Origin: an uncultured Clostridia bacterium
Lineage (GTDB): Bacteria > Bacillota > Clostridia > TANB77 > CAG-508
Reading direction: 5' to 3'
DNA length: 64,000 bases
NCBI GenBank assembly: GCA_934122155.1
Contig: CAKOVX010000002.1
Coordinates: 118,815-182,814 of the forward strand
Part shown: one piece after another, positions 8,938 to 18,554 of the stretch
Layout: the number at the start of each line of letters is the position of its first letter
How positions within the stretch are numbered: position 1 is the first letter of the stretch
Position numbers and translations under genes: made by a program
The notes under the pieces: model-generated
The model's input: the letters and a program-made list of their open reading frames with translations, nothing else
Told to the model about the DNA's origin: nothing
The model's database searches: none

Positions 8938-9699
8938 CTACAACTCTATTCCAACAGGGCAATGGTCACTGCCCATAACATCTGAATAAATCTTTGCTTC
9001 TTTCACTTCTTTTTCAATTGATTTTGATACTATAAAGTAGTCTATTCTCCAGCCTGCATTATTGGCTCTTGCATTAAACATATATGACCACCAAGTATAG
9101 CAATTTTCTTTTGTAGGATATAAATATCTAAAAGTATCTGTAAAGCCTGCATTTAGTAATTCTGTCATTTTTTTACGTTCTTCATCTGTAAAACCTGCAT
9201 TATGCCTATTAGTTTTTGGGTTTTTTAAGTCTATTTCTTCATGAGCCACATTTAAGTCTCCACATAAAATTACTGGTTTTGTTTCATTTAATTTTAATAA
9301 ATAATTTCTAATTTCGTCTTCCCATATCATTCTATATTCTAATCTTTCTAGCTCTCTTTTAGAATTTGGAGTATAGCAATTTACTAAATAAAATTTTTCA
9401 AATTCTAGTGTTATTATTCTACCTTCTTGATCATGTTCTTCTATTCCTATTCCATATGTGACATTAAGTGGCTTTTGTTTTGTAAATATTGCTGTACCTG
9501 AATACCCTTTTTTTACAGCACTATTCCAGTAACAATTATATTTACTAAATAAACTTCTTATTTCATCATCTATTTGGTCTTGTTGCATTTTGGTTTCTTG
9601 TATGCAAAATATATCTGCATTTTCTTTTTCAAAAAATTCTTTAAAACCTTTTTTTATTGCGGCTCTTAAGCCGTTTACATTCCACGAAATTAACTTCAT
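8938..9699 (-). CDS. xth: Exodeoxyribonuclease III / AP endonuclease
   Basis: A 253-residue EEP-family nuclease that repairs abasic sites and trims 3' ends. The motifs are MKLISWNVNGLRAA at the start, IQETKMQ (catalytic Glu), LCGDLNVAH (Asp/Asn pair), RIDYFIVS and the terminal GSDHCPV with the catalytic Asp-His. Length is normal. It is the first gene of a two-gene operon and has its own sigma-A-like promoter just upstream. Confidence 0.95.
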   Translation of the reverse strand: MKLISWNVNGLRAAIKKGFKEFFEKENADIFCIQETKMQQDQIDDEIRSLFSKYNCYWNSAVKKGYSGTAIFTKQKPLNVTYGIGIEEHDQEGRIITLEFEKFYLVNCYTPNSKRELERLEYRMIWEDEIRNYLLKLNETKPVILCGDLNVAHEEIDLKNPKTNRHNAGFTDEERKKMTELLNAGFTDTFRYLYPTKENCYTWWSYMFNARANNAGWRIDYFIVSKSIEKEVKEAKIYSDVMGSDHCPVGIEL

Positions 9700-9720
9700 A
9701 CTTTTTCTCCTTGTGCAAAT

Positions 9721-9749
9721 AATATACCATAAAATTTATGCTAATTCAA
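9721..9749 (-). promoter_or_regulatory. Sigma-A promoter for xth
   Basis: On the minus strand, TTGAAT (9749-9744) and TATATT (9726-9721) are 17 bp apart and lie just upstream of the ATG. Confidence 0.6.
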
Positions 9750-9800
9750 GTAGGGTGCCCAGAGGCAGTGAAAAAAGGCGAATCACCAAAATTTTTAGAA

Positions 9801-9837
9801 TATAAAAGAGCTCCTATTTTTTAGGAGCTCTTTTATA
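9801..9837 (-). terminator. Terminator after the wall hydrolase gene
   Basis: The arms TATAAAAGAGCTCCTA and TAGGAGCTCTTTTATA are perfect over 16 bp with a 5-nt loop, immediately after the stop codon of the minus-strand gene. Confidence 0.85.
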
Positions 9838-10839
9838 TTACATTGCGTTGAAATATACGTTACCACCAATGTTTACACCACTTGCATAACCTGCTGATCT
9901 GAATGATAAGTAATTGTGGTTTCTTTTACCATTTAAAGCGTCTATAACTGCTTGTTTTACATATGATGGGTAATTTCCGTTTAATCTTCTTCTCCAATGA
10001 CTATCTATTGAGTAACAGAATTGACCTTTTGCTTTATATTGGCTTAATGGGTCTGTTCCATTGTATCTCCATCTTCTACTTTCTGCTCTGTTAGCCGCAC
10101 ATGTTATAACAGCTAAAGCTGCATTATAGCTTGAAGAAGCCTCTTGTGCTGTAATAGCACATAATAAGTCAAGTTCTGACTCTGAATAAGTCCATTTTCC
10201 ACCATATCTAGTAGTTGTACCACCTCTTGATGTAACTTGTTTATTTCTTACTTCTACTATTTTGTTTACTGGTTTTTTAATTATTTTTGAAGAAATTTCT
10301 TTTTTCTCAATTTCAACATCATTTTGGTATTTTACTTTATAAGTAACTTCTTTTATACCATCTACACCATATTGTACAATTTGGTTTTGTTTTGAACCTG
10401 AACCTGATGCTTTGTTTTTGGTAATTGTTTCAAAAGGTATTTTTACTTTTTCTACTATAATTTTTTCTATAATAGTGTCATAATTTTTTAGCACTTCTTC
10501 TTTAGTAACAGTTTCTGATGTTTCTATTATTTCAGGTGCCTCTATTTCTTCATCATCTTTTTTAGAAATTTTAATAGTATTATTATCTAATAGTTCTGAT
10601 TCTAAATCTGGTGATACCTTTTCATCTTCTAGTAATACAATATGATTATCATCTAATATATCTGCTATTTTTGTTTTGCTAGTTAAAACATTCATTTCAT
10701 ATCCACTAGCTAAAATAATTTTTACATTATTTAGTTTTACATTTCCAGCTACTACTACTGCTGTCATTATAAACATAAATAAAATGCTAATACAAATTAT
10801 TTTTTTCAGCGATATTGATGCTTTATCATCATTTTTCAT
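9838..10839 (-). CDS. Secreted cell wall hydrolase, G5 domain plus SleB-type (Hydrolase_2) domain
   Basis: A 333-residue exported protein. One N-terminal membrane segment (residues ~13-32) is followed by a DUF348-like stretch (VKLNNVKIILASG...), a G5 domain (~120-205, with EKVKIPFETITKN and KEVTYKVKYQNDVEIEKKEI) and a C-terminal SleB-type hydrolase domain (~220-333, ELDLLCAITAQEASSSYNAALAVI...). The order is like the YabE/Rpf2 germination and resuscitation factors, but with a SleB-like catalytic domain in place of the 3D domain. SleB-type enzymes cleave spore cortex or vegetative peptidoglycan. It is a single-gene unit with a terminator. The substrate is inferred. Confidence 0.85.
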   Translation of the reverse strand: MKNDDKASISLKKIICISILFMFIMTAVVVAGNVKLNNVKIILASGYEMNVLTSKTKIADILDDNHIVLLEDEKVSPDLESELLDNNTIKISKKDDEEIEAPEIIETSETVTKEEVLKNYDTIIEKIIVEKVKIPFETITKNKASGSGSKQNQIVQYGVDGIKEVTYKVKYQNDVEIEKKEISSKIIKKPVNKIVEVRNKQVTSRGGTTTRYGGKWTYSESELDLLCAITAQEASSSYNAALAVITCAANRAESRRWRYNGTDPLSQYKAKGQFCYSIDSHWRRRLNGNYPSYVKQAVIDALNGKRNHNYLSFRSAGYASGVNIGGNVYFNAM

Positions 10840-11105
10840 TTTAAATTTGTTCCCTCCTTTAAAAGCAACATCTATATTATACCATTTTTTAAAAATATTG
10901 TCAAATTTTTCTGTTATTTGTGAGTTTCCCTAGGTTCTAAGGTTTTTACATTTTTACATTTTTTGTAATATTTTTCAAACCTTTACATATACTATATTAT
11001 ATGCCTGCTTGTACCAGAATATGATTTATTTTTTTATTTTTATTGTATATTATTTTATAATATGTTATTATTACTTCATAATAATATTATAAAGGAGTGA
11101 ATTTT

Positions 11106-11660
11106 ATGTGGTGGATTATTTTAATAATCGTTGTTCTTTTAATTTTATTTGTTATATCTGTTTATAATAAATTAGTAACACTAAGACAACGTACTAAAAA
11201 TTCTTTTAGCCAAATGGATGTACAATTACAAAGAAGATTTGATTTGATTCCTAATTTAGTTGAAACAATAAAAGGTTACATGACACATGAATCTGATACT
11301 TTAGCTAAAGTTACTGAACTTCGTACTTCTTGGGCAAATGCAAAAACAGTTGACGAAAAAGCTAAATTAGATAATGAATTATCTAGTTCATTAAAAACAA
11401 TCATGGCTGTTTCAGAAGCTTACCCAGATTTAAAAGCAAATCAGAACTTTACTAGTTTGCAAACAGAATTAGCTGAAACTGAAGATAAAATCTCTTATTC
11501 TAGACAATTTTATAATGATTCAGTTACAAAGTATAATACTGAGCTAGAAAAATTCCCTTCAAACATTATTGCTGGAATGTTCCATTTTACAGCTGAAAGT
11601 TTATTTGAAGTTGATAATGCAGAAGCTAGAAAAAATGTTAAAGTTGATTTTAATAAATAA
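11106..11660 (+). CDS. lemA: LemA family protein
   Basis: A 184-residue LemA protein with an N-terminal membrane helix (WWIILIIVVLLILFVISVYN) followed by the conserved RQRTKNSFSQMDVQLQRRFD and LIPNLVETIKGYM segments and a helical bundle ending YNTELEKFPSNIIAGMF. Its function is not settled; homologues are linked to membrane stress and signalling. A GTG at 11097 overlaps the AAGGAG site, so I choose the ATG 9 nt later, at ideal spacing. It is a single gene, convergent with tatD, with which it shares a terminator. Confidence 0.92.
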   Translation: MWWIILIIVVLLILFVISVYNKLVTLRQRTKNSFSQMDVQLQRRFDLIPNLVETIKGYMTHESDTLAKVTELRTSWANAKTVDEKAKLDNELSSSLKTIMAVSEAYPDLKANQNFTSLQTELAETEDKISYSRQFYNDSVTKYNTELEKFPSNIIAGMFHFTAESLFEVDNAEARKNVKVDFNK

Positions 11661-11665
11661 TATTA

Positions 11666-11695
11666 AAACCCAAATTGATAACTCAATTTGGGTTT
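11666..11695. terminator. Bidirectional terminator between lemA and tatD
   Basis: AAACCCAAATTGA and TCAATTTGGGTTT form a perfect 13-bp stem with a 4-nt loop, with T-rich flanks on both strands. The tatD stop codon lies inside the stem. Confidence 0.85.
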
Positions 11696-12501
11696 ATTTT
11701 AAATATGTCTTTTGCATTTTTATATGTAATATCTGCTATTTCTTCCTCTGAAATTTGTTTTACTTCTGCTATTTTCTTTATCATATATATTAAATTTGAA
11801 GAATCATTTCTAGTTCCACGCTTTGGTTCTGGGGCCAAGTATGGACTATCTGTTTCTATTAAAATTTTGTCTAATGGCACTGAAGCTATTGCTTCCGTAG
11901 CATTTTTTGAGTTTTTAAAAGTTATTGGTCCAGCAAAAGAAATATAAAAACCCAGCTTTAACGCCTCACGAATTAAGTCTATATTTAGTGGGCAACAGTG
12001 AAATACTCCTCTGTTTATAACTGTATATTTTTTTAATATATCTATTGTATCTGCTATTGCTTCTCTAGTGTGTATTACTATTGGTAAATTAAGTTCATTT
12101 GCAATTTCTATTTGTTTTATAAATGCTGATTTTTGGTTTCGTTTATTTTCTTTATTCCAATAATAATCTAAGCCTATTTCTCCAATTGCTACTACCTTTT
12201 TACTTTTAGCCAGTTTTTTTATTTCTTTTAATTGCTCATTTAAAATATCTTCAAAAAAGAATTCTTTTACATCAGTATTTTCATTTTCAAAAATTGGTAT
12301 GTCATTTGGTGAAACTCCTGCTGTTGCATATATATAATTATGCTCATTTGCAATTTTTATTGCTTGTTTTGAAGATTCTACACTATAACCTGCACATATC
12401 AAGTTTTTAACTCCTGAATCATAAACTTTTTTTAAAGTTTCTTCTCTATCCAATTCAAATTTTTCATCATTATAATGTGCATGTGAATCAAAAATTTGCA
12501 T
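11683..12501 (-). CDS. tatD: TatD family metal-dependent DNase/hydrolase
   Basis: A 272-residue TIM-barrel hydrolase of the TatD family. The metal ligands are visible in FDSHAHYN, AIGEIGLDYYW, PIVIHTRE, FHCCP and IETDSPYLAPEP. Homologues act as 3'-5' DNases and possibly in quality control. The frame stays open 13 codons further upstream, but GGAGTG 5 nt ahead of the ATG at 12501 marks that start. It is the last gene of a likely four-gene minus-strand operon. Confidence 0.93.
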   Translation of the reverse strand: MQIFDSHAHYNDEKFELDREETLKKVYDSGVKNLICAGYSVESSKQAIKIANEHNYIYATAGVSPNDIPIFENENTDVKEFFFEDILNEQLKEIKKLAKSKKVVAIGEIGLDYYWNKENKRNQKSAFIKQIEIANELNLPIVIHTREAIADTIDILKKYTVINRGVFHCCPLNIDLIREALKLGFYISFAGPITFKNSKNATEAIASVPLDKILIETDSPYLAPEPKRGTRNDSSNLIYMIKKIAEVKQISEEEIADITYKNAKDIFKINPN

Positions 12502-12559
12502 ATTACACTCCTTTATATATATAGCGATAGTAAGTACCATATTACTACCGCCTAAATTA

Positions 12560-12934
12560 TTATTTTAATACTATACTAAATGAAGCAATTGCATATTCCT
12601 TAATATGTGATAAACTTAAATCCATTGATTCTATATTTTGAATATGTAGTGCATCTAAATTTGCAATTGGTTTGCCTGTTTTAGTATTTATAATTTCTAT
12701 TTTGTTTAAAATATCATTTTCATTTTGAGGTATAATCTCTGAAATCGCCTTATATATGGCCTCTTTTGCTGCGAACCTAGCTGCATAATGTTGGTATGTC
12801 ATTTTACCTTTGTTTTTACAATACTCAATTTCGTTTTGAGTATAAACTTTATGTAGAAATCTTTCTCCTTGGCTTTCTATTGCCTCTTGTATTCTATCAA
12901 CTTCTATTATGTCTACGCCTGTTTTTATTTTCAT
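12560..12934 (-). CDS. acpS: Holo-[acyl-carrier-protein] synthase
   Basis: A 124-residue AcpS that transfers 4'-phosphopantetheine from CoA to acyl carrier protein in fatty-acid synthesis. The two signature motifs are present: GVDIIEVDRI with the Mg-binding Asp, and RFAAKEAIYKAI with the conserved Glu. It lies 15 nt after an unknown membrane protein gene and 58 nt before tatD. Confidence 0.95.
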   Translation of the reverse strand: MKIKTGVDIIEVDRIQEAIESQGERFLHKVYTQNEIEYCKNKGKMTYQHYAARFAAKEAIYKAISEIIPQNENDILNKIEIINTKTGKPIANLDALHIQNIESMDLSLSHIKEYAIASFSIVLK

Positions 12935-12949
12935 TTTTTACCTCTTATT

Positions 12950-14182
12950 TTATCCATGCATTCTATACCACACTTTAATTATCCCACATATAATTAAAAT
13001 TCCAACAATTACTATCATCCAATTATTTCGTTTGTTGATTTTAGATACTTCATATTCTTTATATAATAAATCATATTTTGATTTTAGCCTCATAAAAGTA
13101 TCATCTAAGAGTTGCTCTTTTCTAAAATATTGGTCTAATATTACACCATTAATATTATTAGTTATTTCATAAATCCAGTCATTTTTTGCAAAATTTATAA
13201 ATTTTGATTTCATGTTTTCAAAATTTTTAGCCTGTTTTATTTCATAATTTAACTTATTTAAATATATCTTTTGATGCAAATAATATATAAAGTGGTACAA
13301 CTGTGAGTTTTCATATTCAAATAAAAGCTCTGTATAATTTTGTATATTATTATCTGATGTAAGTAGCACTGTTGCATTGTTTGAAAAACCATAGTATAAG
13401 TATTTTTCTTTATAAATGCAATCTTTTTGGTATGTAATGTCATTTACTTGCTCATTGGCCGGTTTTACACTTCTATATTTTTCAAATTCTTTTTCTAAAC
13501 TTAATATATCTGTGCTTTCATTCCATGCTGTATGATCTAAACAAGTATATGAATATGTTATCAATCTATTAGTATCTAAATTTATTTTTGATGCCATCAC
13601 ATTTTTGCCTGTTAATTGTGTTAAAAAGTCAGAAAACTTTTGCATATTGTCAAATTTTTTAGTTTGTATTTTTATATTTTCATATTCTTTTGTATGTTTT
13701 ACCTTTGATTGAATATCTCTAAACTTATAGTTAAAGTTTAAAATATCTGCAAAGCTTGCTCCTTCATCTAACACAGTTTTCATAAGTGCAAAACACACAC
13801 CTGTGTTAAAACATATAATTTCAACTTTGTTTATATCAAAAAATATTCCATTATTTTCTCCAATTTTACCTGGTATATCTTTATCTAACACATATTCAAA
13901 AACATTACAGTACTTTTTACTTAATAATGCTGCTCTCATTTTTAAGTCCATTGTTGTATAGTCTCTAAGCCCTTGTTGGCTAATATTTAATGTCCAAAAC
14001 ATTTTATTTTTTATTTCTGGTAAAAAGTATGAATCTATTTTAGTATCTTTTAAATTATCAAACATTTTCAATTTACAGTTTTTATTTTTTAATAATTTAT
14101 ATAAATACTTTTTATAATTTTTTTCTTCTATTAAATATGGATAAATAAAATATGTATATTGGTATTTAGTCTTTAGTTCCAT
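12950..14182 (-). CDS. Unknown protein with a single C-terminal membrane anchor
   Basis: I do not recognise this 410-residue protein. It lacks a signal peptide. The body is soluble and rich in Lys, Asn and Tyr, with predicted helical stretches (~290-380). One strong hydrophobic segment (MIVIVGILIICGIIKVWY) sits at the extreme C-terminus, followed by only a few residues, which suggests tail anchoring with the body in the cytoplasm. No catalytic motif was found. It lies between a WG-repeat protein and acpS with spacers of 12 and 15 nt, so it is co-transcribed. The overall layout loosely recalls CorA-type channels, but there is only one helix and no GMN motif. Confidence 0.75.
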   Translation of the reverse strand: MELKTKYQYTYFIYPYLIEEKNYKKYLYKLLKNKNCKLKMFDNLKDTKIDSYFLPEIKNKMFWTLNISQQGLRDYTTMDLKMRAALLSKKYCNVFEYVLDKDIPGKIGENNGIFFDINKVEIICFNTGVCFALMKTVLDEGASFADILNFNYKFRDIQSKVKHTKEYENIKIQTKKFDNMQKFSDFLTQLTGKNVMASKINLDTNRLITYSYTCLDHTAWNESTDILSLEKEFEKYRSVKPANEQVNDITYQKDCIYKEKYLYYGFSNNATVLLTSDNNIQNYTELLFEYENSQLYHFIYYLHQKIYLNKLNYEIKQAKNFENMKSKFINFAKNDWIYEITNNINGVILDQYFRKEQLLDDTFMRLKSKYDLLYKEYEVSKINKRNNWMIVIVGILIICGIIKVWYRMHG

Positions 14183-14194
14183 TATTTTCTCCTC

Positions 14195-15721
14195 TTATTT
14201 GTCTGTATAATAATTTAAGTTTAAATCTTCTCCTAAGTGCCATTTATTAATAAATTCAATTACTGAATTGTTTTCTAGTTGATATGCTGGTGTTATTACT
14301 ACTCTTCCTTTGTAATCAACACATCCCCACATGCCATTCTTTTTAATACTTGCATATCCATATTCATTTTGTTCTCTGGCATCTTCATAAATATAATCAA
14401 CAACTACAATTCCCTCTTTATTTACAAAGCCATATTTTCCGTCTTTTTTGTCTAAGAATAATGTATTTGATGTTAATACTTCTCTATTAGTTTTTTCTTC
14501 AAATTTAAAGTTGTAATATTTATATTCATTATCAACTCTAATTCTCATATAACCTTCATCTACATTTATTTCTGATAAAATTCCTGTTAATTTTGGCATT
14601 AATGAGTGGTCCATAAACTCTGTATTTACTTCATTAGGTTTTGTGCCTTCTAAAAAGCCTGCATCTGCTCTATAAATTATGCTTTCATATGTTGGGTCAA
14701 TTAGCTCTTCTCCCTCTAGGTTTATAACCCCATATTTATTGTTTAACTTAAATATATATTTATCATCAAATAAATAGCTAATTTCTTGGTATTTTGTTGC
14801 AATTTTAGTTTCTCCATTTAATGTTACAATACCATATTTCCCATTATTTTTTATAATAACATTTTCATTATTTATAGAAACTACATCATCAAATTTTGAT
14901 TTTAAATATGTATTTCCTTCTGTGTCTATAATTTGCCATTTGCCAGATTCTTTTACAACATATTTTCCGTTTCCATTTAAAGCTTTAATATCTTGGTATT
15001 TTACTTCTACTGCCACAGATTTGTTATGGTTTATAACTCCCATTTTTTTGTCTGCATTGGTTACTATATATCCATCTTCATATTTGTCTGAAATTGGCAC
15101 AATTTTAGTATATTCATTTTCAATAATTGTTGCACCTATGTTGTCTACTAAGCCTAGTTTATCACCTTTTTTAGTTAATAGGCTACTTTTTACTCCCTTT
15201 AATGTTTTAATTTCATCATATTCGCATTTTAGTAATTCTTTTCCTTTAAAATCAACTAAACCAAATTTTCCATCTTTTGAAACTACTAAAACGTCATTTT
15301 CATACCATATACTATTTTCACTATCATAGTTTTCTAGTGCACTTATAGTATCATACCCGGTTATAATCTCTTCATTTTTAGCGTTTACAACTTTATTTTT
15401 ATATGTATTTTTTGAATAGTCTACATCATATGTACATATAAATAGCTCTTTACTATTATCTGGAATAATAATTGCTTCATCATATTGAGGTTTTATAATA
15501 ATATCACCTTTTGAATTTATTACACCCCACTTGCTATTTGTATATACAGCAAAATATCTATTTGGAACTGTTTTTTCTTCTGCTTTACTTCCACCTTTAA
15601 ATAGTTTAGTTATGCCTGTAATTACCATAATTATTACAGCAAGTACAATAATAACTGCTATTACCTTTTTTATATTTAGTTTTGGTTTTGGTGAATCATA
15701 TCTTTTCCCTTTACTTGACAT
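14195..15721 (-). CDS. Membrane-anchored WG (KWG) repeat protein
   Basis: A 508-residue protein with a short basic N-terminus, one membrane helix (~18-40) and an array of WG repeats filling the rest. Repeats have the form KWGVINSKGDIIIKPQYDEA, and later copies contain KFGLVDFKGKELL, KMGVINHNKS, KYGIVTLNGETK, KYGVINLEGEELI, KYGFVNKEGIVVV and MWGCVDYKGRVVI. WG repeats are thought to form a repeat fold for binding; no enzymatic role is known. The repeat domain is predicted outside the membrane. It is the first gene of the run leading to acpS and tatD, with AAGGAGG ahead of the ATG. Confidence 0.9.
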   Translation of the reverse strand: MSSKGKRYDSPKPKLNIKKVIAVIIVLAVIIMVITGITKLFKGGSKAEEKTVPNRYFAVYTNSKWGVINSKGDIIIKPQYDEAIIIPDNSKELFICTYDVDYSKNTYKNKVVNAKNEEIITGYDTISALENYDSENSIWYENDVLVVSKDGKFGLVDFKGKELLKCEYDEIKTLKGVKSSLLTKKGDKLGLVDNIGATIIENEYTKIVPISDKYEDGYIVTNADKKMGVINHNKSVAVEVKYQDIKALNGNGKYVVKESGKWQIIDTEGNTYLKSKFDDVVSINNENVIIKNNGKYGIVTLNGETKIATKYQEISYLFDDKYIFKLNNKYGVINLEGEELIDPTYESIIYRADAGFLEGTKPNEVNTEFMDHSLMPKLTGILSEINVDEGYMRIRVDNEYKYYNFKFEEKTNREVLTSNTLFLDKKDGKYGFVNKEGIVVVDYIYEDAREQNEYGYASIKKNGMWGCVDYKGRVVITPAYQLENNSVIEFINKWHLGEDLNLNYYTDK

Positions 15722-15751
15722 ATTTTCACTTTCCTCCTTAAAGCTACAAAA

Positions 15752-15785
15752 ATATAGTATAGCTAATTTTATAGCTATACTATAT
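15752..15785 (-). terminator. Terminator after spoIIE
   Basis: ATATAGTATAGCTA and TAGCTATACTATAT form a perfect 14-bp stem with a 6-nt loop, followed on the minus strand by TTTTT. It separates spoIIE from the WG-repeat gene. Confidence 0.8.
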
Positions 15786-15828
15786 CACATTTTAATACAT
15801 AATTACAATATTTTTGACTGTTTTACTG

Positions 15829-18282
15829 TTATTTTCTATTTATTTTTGCTACTATTACTGTCATGTCATCTTTTTTCATGCCAAATTCATTGTCTATGGC
15901 TTCATTTAATATCATATTTGCTATTTGTTGTGCATCATCTGAGTTAATATCTTCTAGTAAATATTTTACCCATAGCTCTTTATTTATGTATTCTGTATTT
16001 GCATCTATAACTCCATCTGTGCACATAACTAAAATATCGCCATCTTGTAAATCATAATCATATACAATTAAATCATTTTCTTCTACTATTCCTGCTGGTA
16101 ATGTAAGCGATTTTATTATTTGTACTTCTTTATTTCTTTTTACAAAAGTTGGGCAAGCCCCATTTTTTATAAATTCCATATTGCCTGCAAACAGGTCTAG
16201 TATTTGAATATCTAATGTAGTATACATATCTTCTTTTGTATTTGCTATTAAGCTAGAATTAATTAATTTTACTGATGTTTCTTTATCAAATCCTGCCTTT
16301 AATAGTCTTGCTAACATACTAATAGCTATTTTGCTACTTTTATTTGCTTCTTCGCCTGAGCCCATTCCATCACTAATTGCTAGCAAGTATTTTCCATCAT
16401 CTAATTTTGTTGCTATATTGTTGTCTCCAGAAACCTTTGACCCCTCTTTAGTTGATGTTGCAATTCCAACTTGTAATTTGTAATTATCTTCTGAATAATA
16501 TACAAATCTACAAGTATTTAGTTGTTCTCTTAAGCTACAAATTTGGGCTTGTATTACAAATTTAGTTTGTAATACCTTTTCTAATATTTTAGCTATTTTT
16601 TTAATATTACATTTTTTGCCTTCTATGTCATCACATACTGGTGTATAAACCTCTACAAAATATCTTCCAGAAATATTTTGTTTTATTTTAATATTATTTA
16701 TTTCAATTTCTTTTTGTTTTAACAAATTTAATATTTGCTTTTTTTGAGTTTCAAATGGTTCTTCTTTTTCTTGTTTTATATCTTCTGCCATTTGAGATAT
16801 TGCTTCTGATACTCCCTCTAGTTGAGAAGATACATTTTTTTTGTTTTCTTGCATCTTCATTTTCCAAACAAAGTTTACTCTGCTTACTCTATATGCAGAA
16901 TTTATTGCTTTAATCATTTTTGATACATCATTTTCAGCTGTTGTGCCACTTTGGTTAAAACCAATTATATATAGATTATGGCTTTCAAAAATCTTGGCTA
17001 ATTCTTTTTCTGTAATTATATCGTTTTTTAGCAAATGCTTAAATATTTCATCTACAATTCCACAATTGTTTTGAGATATATCTTCATATAGTAAATTATT
17101 TTCTAATTCTGATATATTTACATCTAATTCTTCTTTAAATATTTGTTCATTTGATAACTCTTGCTCTTTAATGTCACTTTCTTCTAGCACTGTGCTTGCA
17201 GCCTCTTCATAGCTTTTAGCTAAATCTGCAATTGTTTTTGACATGCTATTTAGCTTAAATATTGTATCTTCATTTTCTGGAAGTGCCCTTGTAGTAGTTT
17301 CTGGTAATAATTTTTCTTTTCCGATTATATCTTGTATATCTATTTTAAACCTTTTGGGTACTGCTAATAAGCCAAGTGATGCTATTAAAATTTCTTGTAT
17401 TAAAATTACTGGTACTGTGTTTCCATTTGCAACATATGTTAGTAAAACATTGCCTAATATAAAGCCTGCTATGACTCCAACTTTTCCAAGTCTATAAAAT
17501 ATTCCAGCTATTAAACCAGATATAGCATAAGATGCTACTGCTATTGGTTCGTTTCCGGCAATTATGCCAAGTACTGTTCCTATTGTTATTCCACTGGTTG
17601 CACCAACTAGCATACCATTTTTCCAACCTAAAATTAGAACTAATAATATACTTAAAACATTGCGTATGCTAAAACCAAATACAGTTAAGTTTCCAAAAGC
17701 ACAAAAAGCAATTGCTAATAAAAGACTTGTTCCCATAACCTCTTCAATAGAAAACGCTTTTTGAGTTCCTATTTCTTGTAACATTGATATTGAATTTACA
17801 AAAATTTTATAAAATACATAACTTGATATTGAAAGCATTATGCCTGTTAATAAATCATAAACATAAAAATTTGTGAAAAACATTGGTATTATTTGTACCA
17901 TTAATACCGCAATTAGTAAGTGTCCACCTAATTTTTTTTGTTCATTTACATCATATTGTTCTTTTGGTCTTTTTATTAAAATCAAAACAAAAAATACTAA
18001 TGTTGTTAAAAAATATGTTAATAAACTATTTGTTCCAAAAGATATAAATGTACCTGCTAATGTTAATATGTATATAAAACCAATTGGCATACCATTGCTT
18101 AGCATTGCTGCTAAAAAGCTTATAGCAAATGGGCTTATACTAAGTATTAGGCTTTGACTGCTAAAGCCTACCATTGATATCATAAAAGATATTATATAAA
18201 TAATAATATTTTGTATACTAAAAAGATTTTTAAATACTTGTTTAGCTGTTTCTTTATTATTGTTTTGCATTTTATTAAACAC
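15829..18282 (-). CDS. spoIIE: Stage II sporulation protein E
   Basis: An 817-residue forespore phosphatase that dephosphorylates the anti-anti-sigma factor SpoIIAA to activate sigma-F. The first ~320 residues are about ten membrane segments, the middle (~330-590) is the regulatory/FtsZ-interacting region, and the C-terminal PP2C domain has metal-binding Asp in LLAISDGMGSGEEANKSS and DILVMCTDGVIDANTEY. Length matches the family. The GTG start is supported by AGGGGTGG at 7 nt. It is a single-gene unit. A loose 0A-box-like TGTCG lies upstream near 18345, but I do not rely on it. This gene shows that the organism sporulates. Confidence 0.97.
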   Translation of the reverse strand: MFNKMQNNNKETAKQVFKNLFSIQNIIIYIISFMISMVGFSSQSLILSISPFAISFLAAMLSNGMPIGFIYILTLAGTFISFGTNSLLTYFLTTLVFFVLILIKRPKEQYDVNEQKKLGGHLLIAVLMVQIIPMFFTNFYVYDLLTGIMLSISSYVFYKIFVNSISMLQEIGTQKAFSIEEVMGTSLLLAIAFCAFGNLTVFGFSIRNVLSILLVLILGWKNGMLVGATSGITIGTVLGIIAGNEPIAVASYAISGLIAGIFYRLGKVGVIAGFILGNVLLTYVANGNTVPVILIQEILIASLGLLAVPKRFKIDIQDIIGKEKLLPETTTRALPENEDTIFKLNSMSKTIADLAKSYEEAASTVLEESDIKEQELSNEQIFKEELDVNISELENNLLYEDISQNNCGIVDEIFKHLLKNDIITEKELAKIFESHNLYIIGFNQSGTTAENDVSKMIKAINSAYRVSRVNFVWKMKMQENKKNVSSQLEGVSEAISQMAEDIKQEKEEPFETQKKQILNLLKQKEIEINNIKIKQNISGRYFVEVYTPVCDDIEGKKCNIKKIAKILEKVLQTKFVIQAQICSLREQLNTCRFVYYSEDNYKLQVGIATSTKEGSKVSGDNNIATKLDDGKYLLAISDGMGSGEEANKSSKIAISMLARLLKAGFDKETSVKLINSSLIANTKEDMYTTLDIQILDLFAGNMEFIKNGACPTFVKRNKEVQIIKSLTLPAGIVEENDLIVYDYDLQDGDILVMCTDGVIDANTEYINKELWVKYLLEDINSDDAQQIANMILNEAIDNEFGMKKDDMTVIVAKINRK

Positions 18283-18481
18283 TTTTTTACCACCCCTACT
18301 TTTTTAATTTGCATATATTTTAGTACAAGCTTAATAAAATATTTGTCGTTTTAAGTATGCAAATAAAAAAAGTTTTCTATTTTTTTTGCTATCTTTAGTG
18401 TTTTTATTTGTTTTTTCCTTTTTATTTTTTATATTTTACATTATTTTTATTATTTTTTCAATACAGGCACTAAAAATAATA

Positions 18482-18520
18482 GTGTATTATATTGGTATTT
18501 AAATACCATATATAATACAC
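18482..18520 (-). terminator. Long near-perfect palindrome, terminator after the pilin/FGE gene
   Basis: A 39-nt near-palindrome (GTGTATTATAT...ATATAATACAC around GGTATTTAAATACC, with one small internal mismatch) lies 16 nt beyond the restored stop of the minus-strand gene and is followed on that strand by a T-rich tract. Termination is the simplest reading. Confidence 0.7.
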
Positions 18521-18554
18521 TTTATACAATCAATGTTATTTGTAAATTGCCGCC

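Noticed and set aside
12950..14182. CorA-type magnesium channel
   Set aside because: It has only one C-terminal helix and no GMN motif.
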